Assembly (NCBI RefSeq): GCF_002379095.1
Contig: NZ_NBZV01000004.1
Coordinates: forward strand, 62,001-126,000
DNA from: Polaromonas sp. AER18D-145
Lineage (GTDB): Bacteria; Pseudomonadota; Gammaproteobacteria; Burkholderiales; Burkholderiaceae_C
Reading direction: 5' to 3'
DNA: 64,000 bases
In this document: positions 18,619-26,289 of the stretch, piece after piece
Numbering within the stretch: position 1 is the first letter of the stretch
How the letters are laid out: every line of letters starts with the position of its first letter
The notes under the pieces: generated by a model
What the model was told of the DNA's origin: nothing
Seen by the model: the letters and a program-made list of their open reading frames with translations, nothing else
The model's database searches: none
Translations under genes and position numbers: made by a program

Positions 18619-19563
18619 ATGAAGAAGCTGCTGACCCTGTCCCTCGTCGCCCTGGTCTGTGTCTCCGCACAGGCGCAGGAAACCAAAATCACTTTGGGCA
18701 TGTCGGGCTGGACCGGCTTTGCGCCGCTGACCCTGGCCAAGGAAGCCGGCATCTTCAAGAAGAACGGCCTCGACGTGACAATCAAGAAAATTCCGCAAAA
18801 AGACCGCCACCTCGCGATTGCCTCGGGTGACGTGCAGTGCGCCGCCACCACGGTGGAGACCTGGATCGTCTGGAACGCCAATGGCGTGGCCACCACGCAG
18901 ATTTTCCAGCTCGACAAGAGTTATGGTGCCGACGGCATGGTGGTCAAACCCAACATCGCCAAAATCAGCGACCTCAAGGGCAAAACCGTGGCCGCCAGCG
19001 CGCCCGGCACCGCGCCCTGGTTCACCCTGGCCTGGATGCTCAAGAAAAACGGCCTGAGCCCGAAAGACGTGAAGATCGTCAACCTCGAGCCGCAAGCCGC
19101 CGCCAACGCGATGATTGCCGGCACCGACGGCATCGACGCCGCCATGACCTACGAGCCTTACCTGGGTGCGGTGCGTGCCAAACCGGAAGCCGGCAAGATC
19201 ATCGCCACCACACTCGACTACCCGATGATCATGGACACCGTGGGCTGCACACCCAAGTTTTTGGCCGACAACCCGAAAGCCGCCAAGGCGCTGGCCGACA
19301 GCTACTTCGAAGCGCTGGACATGATCAAGAAAGACCCGCAGAAGAGTTTCGAGATCATGGGCGCCGACGTGAAGCAGCCGGCCGACAAGTTCGAAGCCAG
19401 CCAGAAATACCTGCGTTGGCAGGACCGCGCCGCCAACCAGAAGTTTTTTGCCGGCGAACACGCTGCCTTCAGCAAGGAAGCCGCCGACCTGCTGCTCGAA
19501 GCCGGTGTCATCAAGGCCCTGCCCGACATGAGCAAGCTCGCCGACACGCGTTTTATCAAATGA
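18619..19563 (+). CDS. NMT1/TauA-like ABC transporter substrate-binding protein
   Basis: A 314-residue periplasmic binding protein with signal peptide (MKKLLTLSLVALVCVSAQA) and the SsuA/TauA/NMT1-type opening ITLGMSGWTGFAPLTLAKEA. The segments GDVQCAATTVETWI, LKGKTVAASAPGTAPWF and DAAMTYEPYLGAVRAKP belong to that superfamily. Good SD AAGGAG sits upstream (18609-18614). It follows hutH by 54 bp, so it is probably co-expressed with the hut genes. Ligand unknown; urocanate, histidine or another imidazole compound would fit the context. Confidence 0.85.
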   Translation: MKKLLTLSLVALVCVSAQAQETKITLGMSGWTGFAPLTLAKEAGIFKKNGLDVTIKKIPQKDRHLAIASGDVQCAATTVETWIVWNANGVATTQIFQLDKSYGADGMVVKPNIAKISDLKGKTVAASAPGTAPWFTLAWMLKKNGLSPKDVKIVNLEPQAAANAMIAGTDGIDAAMTYEPYLGAVRAKPEAGKIIATTLDYPMIMDTVGCTPKFLADNPKAAKALADSYFEALDMIKKDPQKSFEIMGADVKQPADKFEASQKYLRWQDRAANQKFFAGEHAAFSKEAADLLLEAGVIKALPDMSKLADTRFIK

Positions 19564-19565
19564 GC

Positions 19566-19760
19566 CCCCACGGTTGCTCACTGCGAGCCTGCGGCGGCGC
19601 CCTGCCCCTTGCATGGAAAAAGGGGACGCTGCGCCTGTGGTCTGGCAAAGCCAGCCCCGCGGCCCCTGCTTGGTTGATGAAAAGGCCGCATGCATACCCT
19701 AGCGCGGACGGTTCCGGTCGTCCACGCTGCGCCGCAAGAGGCCATCGAGGAGCTGCGGCG
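19566..19760. repeat. Long intergenic repeat related to family C
   Basis: Begins GCCCCCACGGTTGCTCACTG two bases after the binding-protein stop and fills the gap to the permease. Its start matches the family C repeats (GCCCCCACG...CTGCCCC) at 47774, 51572 and 63330. It looks like inserted intergenic sequence inside the ABC operon, separating the binding protein from the permease gene by 214 bp. Confidence 0.6.
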
Positions 19761-19777
19761 TGCCTTAAGGGTCTTGC

Positions 19778-20551
19778 ATGAAACCTCTTCAAGCGGTGAA
19801 CCCCGGGATGCGCATCATGCTCGGGATCAGTTTTTTCATCCTGTTCTTCGCGGTCTGGGCCTTCGCCACGTTTGGCGGCTACGTGTCCAAGACTTTCCTG
19901 GCCGACCCGGTGACCATGGTGCGCTCGGGTTACGACCTGCTGGCCAACCAGGGCTTCATCAAGGACATCGGTATGACGGTGTGGCGCGTGCTGGGCGGCT
20001 TTTTGATTGCTGCCGTGCTGGCCGTGCCGCTGGGCGTGCTGATGGGCGCCTACAAACCCATCGAAGCATTTTTTGAACCCTTCGTGAGTTTTGCGCGCTA
20101 CCTGCCGGCCTCGGCCTTCATTCCGCTGCTGATCCTCTGGGCCGGCATTGGCGAGGCGCAAAAGCTGGCGGTGATTTTTATCGGCTCGTTTTTCCAGCTG
20201 GTGCTGATGTTCGCGGTCAGTGTGGGCAACACCCGGCGCGACCTGGTCGAAGCCGCCTACACGCTGGGCGCGGGCGACCGCGGCATCGTCACGCGGGTGC
20301 TGTTGCCCAGCAGCGCACCCGAGATTGCCGAGACCCTGCGCATGGTGCTGGGCTGGGCCTGGACCTATGTGATCGTCGCCGAACTGATAGGCGCGTCCAG
20401 CGGCATCGGGCACATGATCACCGACAGCCAGGCGCTGCTGGCCACCGACCAGATCATCTTCGGCATCATCGTGATCGGCATCATCGGCCTGGTCACCGAC
20501 TTTGCCTTCAAGGCCCTGAACCGCAAGCTGTTCCCTTGGGCAAGACTGTGA
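19778..20551 (+). CDS. TauC/SsuC-like ABC transporter permease
   Basis: A 257-residue inner-membrane permease of the BPD_transp_1 family with about six hydrophobic helices. The EAA loop RRDLVEAAYTLGAGDRGIVT is followed by RVLLPSSAPEIAETLRMVLG. The PASAFIPLLILWAGIG segment is typical of SsuC/TauC/NrtB permeases. It partners the binding protein upstream and the ATPase 2 bp downstream. Confidence 0.85.
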   Translation: MKPLQAVNPGMRIMLGISFFILFFAVWAFATFGGYVSKTFLADPVTMVRSGYDLLANQGFIKDIGMTVWRVLGGFLIAAVLAVPLGVLMGAYKPIEAFFEPFVSFARYLPASAFIPLLILWAGIGEAQKLAVIFIGSFFQLVLMFAVSVGNTRRDLVEAAYTLGAGDRGIVTRVLLPSSAPEIAETLRMVLGWAWTYVIVAELIGASSGIGHMITDSQALLATDQIIFGIIVIGIIGLVTDFAFKALNRKLFPWARL

Positions 20552-20553
20552 CC

Positions 20554-21345
20554 ATGAACATCCTCGAAATTTCCCAGATCTCCAAGACCTTCGCCGGGGC
20601 CAACGGCGGCACGGTGGCGTTGCAGGCCACCGACCTCAGCGTGGCCGAGAACGACTTCATCACCATCCTCGGGCCCTCGGGTTGCGGCAAAAGCACGCTG
20701 CTGCGCATGGTCGCCGGCCTGGATACGCCGAGCACCGGCAGCATCACACTGGACGGCAAACCCGTCAGCGGCCCCGGCGCCGACCGCGGCATGGTGTTCC
20801 AGAGCTACACGCTGTTCCCCTGGCTCAGCATTCTTGAGAACGTCTGCTTCGGCCTGCGCGAAAAAGGCCTGCCGCTGGCCGAGCAGCACGCGATTGCCCG
20901 GCCCTTCATCCAGAAGGTGGGCCTCAAGGGCTTCGAGAACCACTTCCCCAAACAGCTCTCGGGCGGCATGCAGCAGCGCACCGCGCTGGCCAGAGCCCTG
21001 GCCAACGACCCGCGCATGTTGCTGATGGACGAGCCCTTCGGCGCGCTGGACCACCAGACCCGCGAGCTGATGCAGGAACTGCTGCAGGGCATCTGGGAAG
21101 CTGAACGCAAGACCGTGCTGTTTGTCACCCACGACATCGACGAGGCCATCTTCATGGGCAACCGCGTGGTGGTGATGAGCGCGCGCCCTGGCCGCATCAA
21201 GTGCGACCTGCCGGTGCCGATCGCCCACCCGCGCCACTATTCGGTCAAAACCACGCCGGTGTTTGTCGAACTGAAGGCGCGGCTGACCGAAGAGATCCGC
21301 ATCGAGGTGCAGCGTGCCGCCGGTCTGCTGACCGAGGCCGCCTGA
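20554..21345 (+). CDS. TauB/SsuB-like ABC transporter ATP-binding protein
   Basis: A 263-residue ATPase with Walker A GPSGCGKST, Q-loop MVFQSYTLFPW, signature LSGGMQQRTALARALAN, Walker B LLMDEPFGALD and H-loop VTHDIDEAIFMGNRVVVMS. The pattern is that of nitrate/sulfonate/taurine transporter ATPases. ATG at 20554 is two bases after the permease stop, so translation is probably coupled. Last gene of the plus-strand hut unit. Confidence 0.87.
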   Translation: MNILEISQISKTFAGANGGTVALQATDLSVAENDFITILGPSGCGKSTLLRMVAGLDTPSTGSITLDGKPVSGPGADRGMVFQSYTLFPWLSILENVCFGLREKGLPLAEQHAIARPFIQKVGLKGFENHFPKQLSGGMQQRTALARALANDPRMLLMDEPFGALDHQTRELMQELLQGIWEAERKTVLFVTHDIDEAIFMGNRVVVMSARPGRIKCDLPVPIAHPRHYSVKTTPVFVELKARLTEEIRIEVQRAAGLLTEAA

Positions 21346-21349
21346 TTCA

Positions 21350-21416
21350 TTTCAAGCAAAAGAAGCCTCCAGCCCTTTATTTGCTTGCGTCAGCAGCTAT
21401 CAACTTCGTAGCAAAA
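21350..21416 (+). repeat. Short palindromic repeat, family A
   Basis: Clear copy: TCAAGCAAAAGAAGCCTCCAG, a short spacer, then CAGCAGCTATCAACTTCGTA and GC. The minus-strand TGA made by TCA at 21400-21402 is the stop codon of the thioesterase gene, so the repeat ends that reading frame. Confidence 0.8.
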
Positions 21417-21876
21417 ATGGGTCGCGATCCTTGCCGTCGCTAATCAGCGGGCCCTGCTTGAAGATGCCGCTGATGCGCAAGGCCGGCTCACCGTCGGCCG
21501 TCACCAGGCCCTGAATAAAAATCATGTTGCGCGTGCTGCGCAGGATGTCGGCCTGGCCTTGCACCCACGCCCCCAGCCTGGCCGGCGCCAGGTAATCGAT
21601 TTGCAGGCTGATGGTCGGCAGAAAGCGCCTGTCGGTGTCGGTCTGGTACATCGCCGCGCAGGGCAGCAGCATGTCCGCAAACGACGCCAGCATGCCGCCG
21701 TGGCACATCTGCAGCGGGTTGCTGTGGCGCTCCTCGACGCGAAAACCCAGCAGCAGCCGCTGGCCTTCCAGCCTCGCGTGAAACGGGCCGTTGACCTCGA
21801 TAAAGGGGCCACCGACACGAACAGGAACAAAACCATCGGGGACGGCGGAAGCGCAGGAAGAGGTGGTGTCAGGCAT
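21400..21876 (-). CDS. PaaI-type hotdog thioesterase
   Basis: A 158-residue hotdog-fold acyl-CoA thioesterase family protein. The signature MCHGGMLASFADMLL contains the HGG and the acidic residue on the central helix used by PaaI-like enzymes. The last eight or so residues (DPFLLRS region) are read from a family A repeat that also provides the stop codon. It is 58 bp downstream of the oxygenase-like gene at the far end of the cox cluster on the same strand; whether it belongs to that unit is uncertain. Confidence 0.75.
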   Translation of the reverse strand: MPDTTSSCASAVPDGFVPVRVGGPFIEVNGPFHARLEGQRLLLGFRVEERHSNPLQMCHGGMLASFADMLLPCAAMYQTDTDRRFLPTISLQIDYLAPARLGAWVQGQADILRSTRNMIFIQGLVTADGEPALRISGIFKQGPLISDGKDRDPFLLRS

Positions 21877-21934
21877 TCCTCATGCTAACCCGGGCGCGGC
21901 TTGCGGCCCGTCCGCTCGGCGACTGCTCGGTGAC

Positions 21935-22633
21935 TCAAGTGCCCGCGTAGTGGAACAGCTGGTCCCCGTCCGGTGCGCGAATTTGCGCGTTGAAGGAAAC
22001 GATGATGCGGTCCCGCTCACCGGCGTAAGGCATGGCCTTGTGTGCCAGCATGGCGGGAAACAGGACGAGTTCGCCCTCCTGCGGCGTCACGTCCAGAGTG
22101 GCCTGCTGCAACCAGGCATTGCCCGTGTCGATGTGTGCACCGCCCAGCAATGGGAACATCGGGCTGTAAAAGCGCGTGGCGCCGTTGAGGTCGCCGAAGT
22201 CGGGGTGCTGCCGACGCTGCGCCACCGGATCGATCTGCACGTAATACACCCCCGACCACGAGCAGTTCCCATGGGTGTGAATGTCATGGAAAGTTGCACC
22301 GTTCTGGATCTGGAACCACACCCCCATCAGTTCAAGCTGCAGCCCGTGACGGCCCGCCGGCCACACGCCGGCATTGGCCTGCTGCGCCGTGGCCTGCAGG
22401 GACGCGGCAATGAACTTGAGCAGCGCATGGAACTCCGGAAGATCCACCCGGCGCAGCAGATCGTCAGCGCTGGCGTAGAAGTTGCCCCCCGGTGCCGCAG
22501 CATCCGTGGCACGCATGGCGCCAAACACCCGGGCCAGCACCGGATTGACTTCGGAAGCACCAGCAAAGCGGTGCACGGCCAGTGGGACCGGCCAATGCCA
22601 CTGCAGCGCGCCGTCGGCCACAGCCAGCTTCAC
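21935..22633 (-). CDS. Putative 2OG-Fe(II) oxygenase (TIGR02466-like)
   Basis: A 232-residue protein resembling the uncharacterised 2OG-Fe(II) oxygenase family TIGR02466. The region FHDIHTHGNCSWSGVYYVQ carries the likely metal ligands, and HKAMPYAGERDRIIVSFN holds a distal histidine and the arginine expected to bind 2-oxoglutarate. The substrate is unknown. Its start overlaps the mocA-like gene by 4 bp, which places it in the cox operon tail. Family call is moderate; a role in CO oxidation is only contextual. Confidence 0.7.
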   Translation of the reverse strand: MKLAVADGALQWHWPVPLAVHRFAGASEVNPVLARVFGAMRATDAAAPGGNFYASADDLLRRVDLPEFHALLKFIAASLQATAQQANAGVWPAGRHGLQLELMGVWFQIQNGATFHDIHTHGNCSWSGVYYVQIDPVAQRRQHPDFGDLNGATRFYSPMFPLLGGAHIDTGNAWLQQATLDVTPQEGELVLFPAMLAHKAMPYAGERDRIIVSFNAQIRAPDGDQLFHYAGT

Positions 22634-23304
22634 GCAGCAAGCTCACCGGAAGGCAGCTCCAGCTTCCAGCCAGTACGCTGTGCCAGTTGCAGCACATCTT
22701 CGACGGTGTCCAGGTCGGTGGTGAAACGGGTATTGCTGGTTTCAAACGCATACACCAGCTCGGGTTGACGCTCGATGAGCTGGCGACAACCCAGATGGGT
22801 ATCGCTGGCCAGGACCTGGGCCAGCGCCACGTCGTCCAGCAGGATCGGGTTGCCGCGCTGACCCTTGACGACAGGCACCACGAGATTGCCCGAGGGGCGC
22901 TTCTTGAAGGCCGCCATCAATTCGACCAGATCGGCCGACCCGATCAGGGGCTGGTCGGCCAGCACGATGAACACGGCGTCAAAATTGCCGCGAAGCGCCG
23001 CCAGACCGGCCCGCACCGAGCTTTGCTGGCCCTGGGCATAGTCGGCGTTGTGCGCCAGCGTGACCGGGAAACTCCGGACCTGCGCCTCGATGGCATCACG
23101 CGCATGGCCGGTAACCACCACGACCTCGTCCACCCCGGCGCCGCTGAGCGCAATCAGCTGCCGGTTGATCAGGGGCACGCCCTGCAGGCGGATCAGAGGC
23201 TTGCTCACGCCGCCCATACGCCGCCCCTCGCCGGCGGCCAGCAACACCGCGCCGACCCGCAGGCGGGCATACAGTCCGCCACCTTGTTTAAGCAGGCATC
23301 CCAT
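22630..23304 (-). CDS. MocA-like molybdenum cofactor cytidylyltransferase
   Basis: A 224-residue NTP-transferase of the MobA/MocA family. The nucleotide-binding motif VGAVLLAAGEGRRMGG is followed by KPLIRLQGVPLINRQ, and VLADQPLIG is present as in MocA, which converts molybdopterin to its cytosine dinucleotide. CO dehydrogenase uses the cytosine dinucleotide form, so the gene's place 39 bp after coxE is meaningful. It takes the position where other cox clusters have coxF or coxI. Weak ribosome site, so an internal start is possible. Confidence 0.8.
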   Translation of the reverse strand: MGCLLKQGGGLYARLRVGAVLLAAGEGRRMGGVSKPLIRLQGVPLINRQLIALSGAGVDEVVVVTGHARDAIEAQVRSFPVTLAHNADYAQGQQSSVRAGLAALRGNFDAVFIVLADQPLIGSADLVELMAAFKKRPSGNLVVPVVKGQRGNPILLDDVALAQVLASDTHLGCRQLIERQPELVYAFETSNTRFTTDLDTVEDVLQLAQRTGWKLELPSGELAA

Positions 23305-23343
23305 GGTTGTGATTCCAGAAGTTGTAAACGTCAGAAAAATGCT

Positions 23344-24522
23344 TCACGCCAGCAGCTCGGACAGGCGCTCGAGGCTGGCCAGATTGTGCGCCGGCATGAA
23401 CCGCGTGACATGAGGCGCAGCCAGTGCCATCGCCGCCGACTGGGGTACTTGCACCGTCGGGTGCAACCAGCAGACGCGGGCACCGCGGGCACGCACCTGC
23501 GCCAGCACCCCGGCCAGGGCCTCGGGTTCATCGGTGTCAAAACCATCGCTGAACACCATGAACAGGTCCCCACGACCCAGGGAGCGACCCAGGTGCTGGT
23601 GCAACGCCTCGTGCAGGCAACTGGCAATGCGGGTGCCGCCGCCAAAGCCGAAGGTCACCGCGTTGATCTTGTCCTGCACACGTTCGCTGCGCCGCTTCAT
23701 CAGCGGCGTGACCTCGGCGAGCCGGGTATGGAACACAAAAGCCCGTGCATCCATGACCTCGACGAAGGCGCGCGTGAGCCGCAGGAAAAATTGTGCGTGC
23801 ACTTCCATGGAACGGCTCACGTCCACCAGCGCCACCACACGCGGCTGGCGGCGCTGGTGGCGCACATGGTGCAGCTGCACCAGCTCCCCGCCGGTGGACA
23901 GCGCCGAACGCATCGAACGCCGCAGATGAATGACGCCGCTGTCCCGGTGGCGTTGCAGGCGGCGCAGCAGGCGAGTACGCAGCCGCCGCTTGAAAGCCTC
24001 GACCAGGGGTTCGAATCGGTCCATGTCGGACAGCAGCCAGTCGGCAAAATCACGCTCCTCGAACGCATCGGTGCGGCTGGCGCCTCCTTGGGCACGCGGC
24101 GGTGCGTCGCTGGCTTCAAGCTCGCCCTCGCCCGGCTGGTCGGCCATGCCCAGCGTGGACCGGGCTTCGCCCGGTGCTGTGTTGCCCATCTCGCTGTGCA
24201 TCTGCTGCACCAGCTCGGGCAGCGAACGGGCGCGCCGGCTGATGCCCGAGCTGCGGACAGCGCCCCGGACCTTGTGCGGGAACCAGAAGGCCTGGTGCAA
24301 ATCCGGGTACCTGAGCCACTGCTTGTGGCTGCCGGAGGCGATACCGCGCCACAAGGCCTCGATACGGGGCCACTGCGACAGCGGCAAGGCGGCTGCAGCC
24401 TGGGCCATCAACCCGACCTCGGCATAACCCAGCGCAAAGCCGTGTTCGCGCAGGTAGTGGGCAAACTCGCCGAGGCGCTGCCTCGGGTCCGTGGCGGTGG
24501 TAACGGCAGCAGCCATTGCCAT
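23344..24522 (-). CDS. coxE: CoxE-like VWA-domain maturation protein
   Basis: A 392-residue VWA-CoxE protein. The metal-ion-dependent adhesion motif DVSRS is at residues 234-238, followed by FSDGFDTDE near residue 330. In Oligotropha CoxE works with the AAA+ protein CoxD in building the copper-sulfur part of the CO dehydrogenase active site. The start lies 3 bp after the coxD stop. The middle region (residues about 110-155) is low-complexity and acidic. No signal peptide; probably cytoplasmic or membrane-associated through CoxD. Confidence 0.88.
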   Translation of the reverse strand: MAMAAAVTTATDPRQRLGEFAHYLREHGFALGYAEVGLMAQAAAALPLSQWPRIEALWRGIASGSHKQWLRYPDLHQAFWFPHKVRGAVRSSGISRRARSLPELVQQMHSEMGNTAPGEARSTLGMADQPGEGELEASDAPPRAQGGASRTDAFEERDFADWLLSDMDRFEPLVEAFKRRLRTRLLRRLQRHRDSGVIHLRRSMRSALSTGGELVQLHHVRHQRRQPRVVALVDVSRSMEVHAQFFLRLTRAFVEVMDARAFVFHTRLAEVTPLMKRRSERVQDKINAVTFGFGGGTRIASCLHEALHQHLGRSLGRGDLFMVFSDGFDTDEPEALAGVLAQVRARGARVCWLHPTVQVPQSAAMALAAPHVTRFMPAHNLASLERLSELLA

Positions 24523-24525
24523 GGT

Positions 24526-25488
24526 TTATTTCATCGCACCAGCCACACCGACGTCCTGCGCTATGCGCGGACCATCGACCAGCTTGCCCACACGTTCGGC
24601 GGTGACCTGCCAGCGGTCATTGCGCGTCTTGAGCAAGGCGGCCAGCGTGGGCACCAGCGACTGCGGGTCCACCGGCAGTTCACCATGACCGAGATGAAAG
24701 AGCACGCGCACCCAGTCCAGCGTTTCGGCCACGCCGGGCGTCTTGTCGAGGTCTTCCTTACGCAGGCGCTGGACAAAAGCCACCGCCTCCTCGACCAGCC
24801 GGGTGGCCGCCTCGGGTACCAGCGTGCGGACGATTTGCGTCTCGCGCAGCAGCGTCGGGAAATCGAGGTAATGAAACAGGCAGCGCCGACGCAATGCATC
24901 CGACAAGTCGCGCGTGCCGTTGCTGGTCAAAATCACCAGCGGCTTGCTGCGCGCGGTGAGTGTGCCAATCTCGGGGACGGTCACCTGGTACTCCGACAGC
25001 ATCTCGAGCAGAAAGGCTTCGAAAGCCTCGTCGGCGCGATCAATCTCGTCAATCAGCAACACACAGGGCTCCGGCGAACGGATGGCCTGCAACAGCGGCC
25101 GCTCCAGCAAAAAGGCTTCTGAAAAAAGGTTGTCACGCAGCGCCGCACGGTCCCCCTGGCCCGCTTCGGCAAGCCGGATCTCCAGCAACTGGCGGCTGTA
25201 GTTCCACTCATAAACGGCCTGACTCAGGTCCAGGCCTTCGTAGCACTGCAGGCGGAGCAGCGGCCGGCCCAGCGCACGCGCGCAGGCGCCTGCAATGGCG
25301 GTCTTGCCGACGCCGGCCTCGCCTTCGATCAGCAGCGGACGCTCCAGCGTGAGCCCCATCCAGATCAGACTTGCCAGGTCTTCGTCGGCAATATAGCCCG
25401 CATTGAACAGGCTTTCGCGCAAACCCTCGGGCGTGGGCGGCGCATCAGTCAGTGGCATCGCGTGACTATTGACGTTCTCGTAACTCAT
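24526..25488 (-). CDS. coxD: CoxD-like MoxR-family AAA+ ATPase
   Basis: A 320-residue AAA+ ATPase of the MoxR group with Walker A GEAGVGKT at residues 56-63, Walker B VLLIDEIDRAD, sensor 1 VILTSNGTRDLSDALRRRC. CoxD is the chaperone-like partner of CoxE for inserting sulfur and copper into apo-CoxL. The start at 25488 is the longest; Met11 is an alternative. It follows a family B repeat that separates it from coxG, and it is almost fused to coxE (3-bp gap). Confidence 0.88.
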   Translation of the reverse strand: MSYENVNSHAMPLTDAPPTPEGLRESLFNAGYIADEDLASLIWMGLTLERPLLIEGEAGVGKTAIAGACARALGRPLLRLQCYEGLDLSQAVYEWNYSRQLLEIRLAEAGQGDRAALRDNLFSEAFLLERPLLQAIRSPEPCVLLIDEIDRADEAFEAFLLEMLSEYQVTVPEIGTLTARSKPLVILTSNGTRDLSDALRRRCLFHYLDFPTLLRETQIVRTLVPEAATRLVEEAVAFVQRLRKEDLDKTPGVAETLDWVRVLFHLGHGELPVDPQSLVPTLAALLKTRNDRWQVTAERVGKLVDGPRIAQDVGVAGAMK

Positions 25489-25496
25489 GACACCAC

Positions 25497-25571
25497 ACCG
25501 TTCGGGCTGAGCCTGTCGAAGCCTGTCCTGAGCAAGGACGAAGGACCCTTCGACAAGCTCAGGGCGAACGG
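25497..25571. repeat. Palindromic repeat, family B
   Basis: CCGTTCGGGCTGAGCCTGTC... on the left pairs with GACAAGCTCAGGGCGAACGG on the right. It sits in the gap between coxG and coxD within the cox unit and can form a long hairpin in the cox transcript. Confidence 0.85.
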
Positions 25572-25621
25572 TAGGGAGGTGCCTGTCATGATTAATGAAC
25601 TTCTCGATAATGCCCGGTCAC

Positions 25622-26224
25622 TCAGTTTTTGCGACCGAACAAGTCCGCAAAGAATTTCCGGATCAAGGCCCAAATGAAGGCTAGCGCGTTAAATTCTTTT
25701 GCCACGATCGGCGCAGCAAATACTGCCGCCGACGCAGCCCCGGTACCCTCCGCAGATGTCGCAGCCCCTTGCAGCGCTTGCGCCTTTTGCGAGAAGACCT
25801 CGGCGAATTGCATCAGGATCATGTCGGACACAGACGTCATCATGCGGCCGCCAAACTGGGCAAACTTGCCGTTGACGATGACCTCGGCATGCCCCTCCAG
25901 CGTGCTGTGGCCATTCTCTGCCGCTACCAATTTGGCGGTCAGCTCCATGGAGGCGGAAGAACCGCCCTTGTCGGCGCCCTTGCCCATCATCTTCAGGGTG
26001 CGCGCCACCGGGTCCAGGATCAGAATTTCAATGGTGCCGGCAAAGGCGGCGACCGCCGGACCCACCTTGACCCGAACACTGCCCTTGTAATGGGTGGCAT
26101 CAATTTCCTCGGTGATCTGCGCACCGGGCATGCAGGTGGCAAGTTCATGCATATTCGAGAGCACAGCCCAGCCGGCATCAAGACCGGCGGCAACCGGGTA
26201 CTTTTTATCGAGGACAACTTCCAT
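25622..26224 (-). CDS. coxG: CoxG-like SRPBCC protein (CO dehydrogenase membrane anchor)
   Basis: A 200-residue CoxG-family protein. The SRPBCC domain spans residues 1-150 (opening MEVVLDKKYPVAAGLDAGW, CMPGAQITEE), followed by an Ala-rich linker and a C-terminal amphipathic segment FIWALIRKFFADLFGRKN. In Oligotropha CoxG is needed to recruit CO dehydrogenase to the inner membrane. It lies 65 bp after coxL, with a strong hairpin in the gap. Confidence 0.88.
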   Translation of the reverse strand: MEVVLDKKYPVAAGLDAGWAVLSNMHELATCMPGAQITEEIDATHYKGSVRVKVGPAVAAFAGTIEILILDPVARTLKMMGKGADKGGSSASMELTAKLVAAENGHSTLEGHAEVIVNGKFAQFGGRMMTSVSDMILMQFAEVFSQKAQALQGAATSAEGTGAASAAVFAAPIVAKEFNALAFIWALIRKFFADLFGRKN

Positions 26225-26246
26225 GGATTCTTTCTAAAAATACAAG

Positions 26247-26276
26247 AGGGCGGGTGCATTGCGGTGCACCCGCCCT
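26247..26276 (-). promoter_or_regulatory. Strong hairpin between coxL and coxG
   Basis: A perfect 12-bp stem, AGGGCGGGTGCA and its complement, with a six-base loop. In the minus-strand transcript it is followed by CTTGTATTTTTAG, which is only weakly U-rich. It may be a partial terminator or an RNA end that protects coxMSL message, making downstream maturation genes less abundant. Confidence 0.75.
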
Positions 26277-26289
26277 GGTCAAACTGATC

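Noticed and set aside
18561..18830. 89-codon frame starting at the hutH stop
   Set aside because: It lies out of phase over the start and signal peptide of the binding-protein gene, which has a clear ribosome site.
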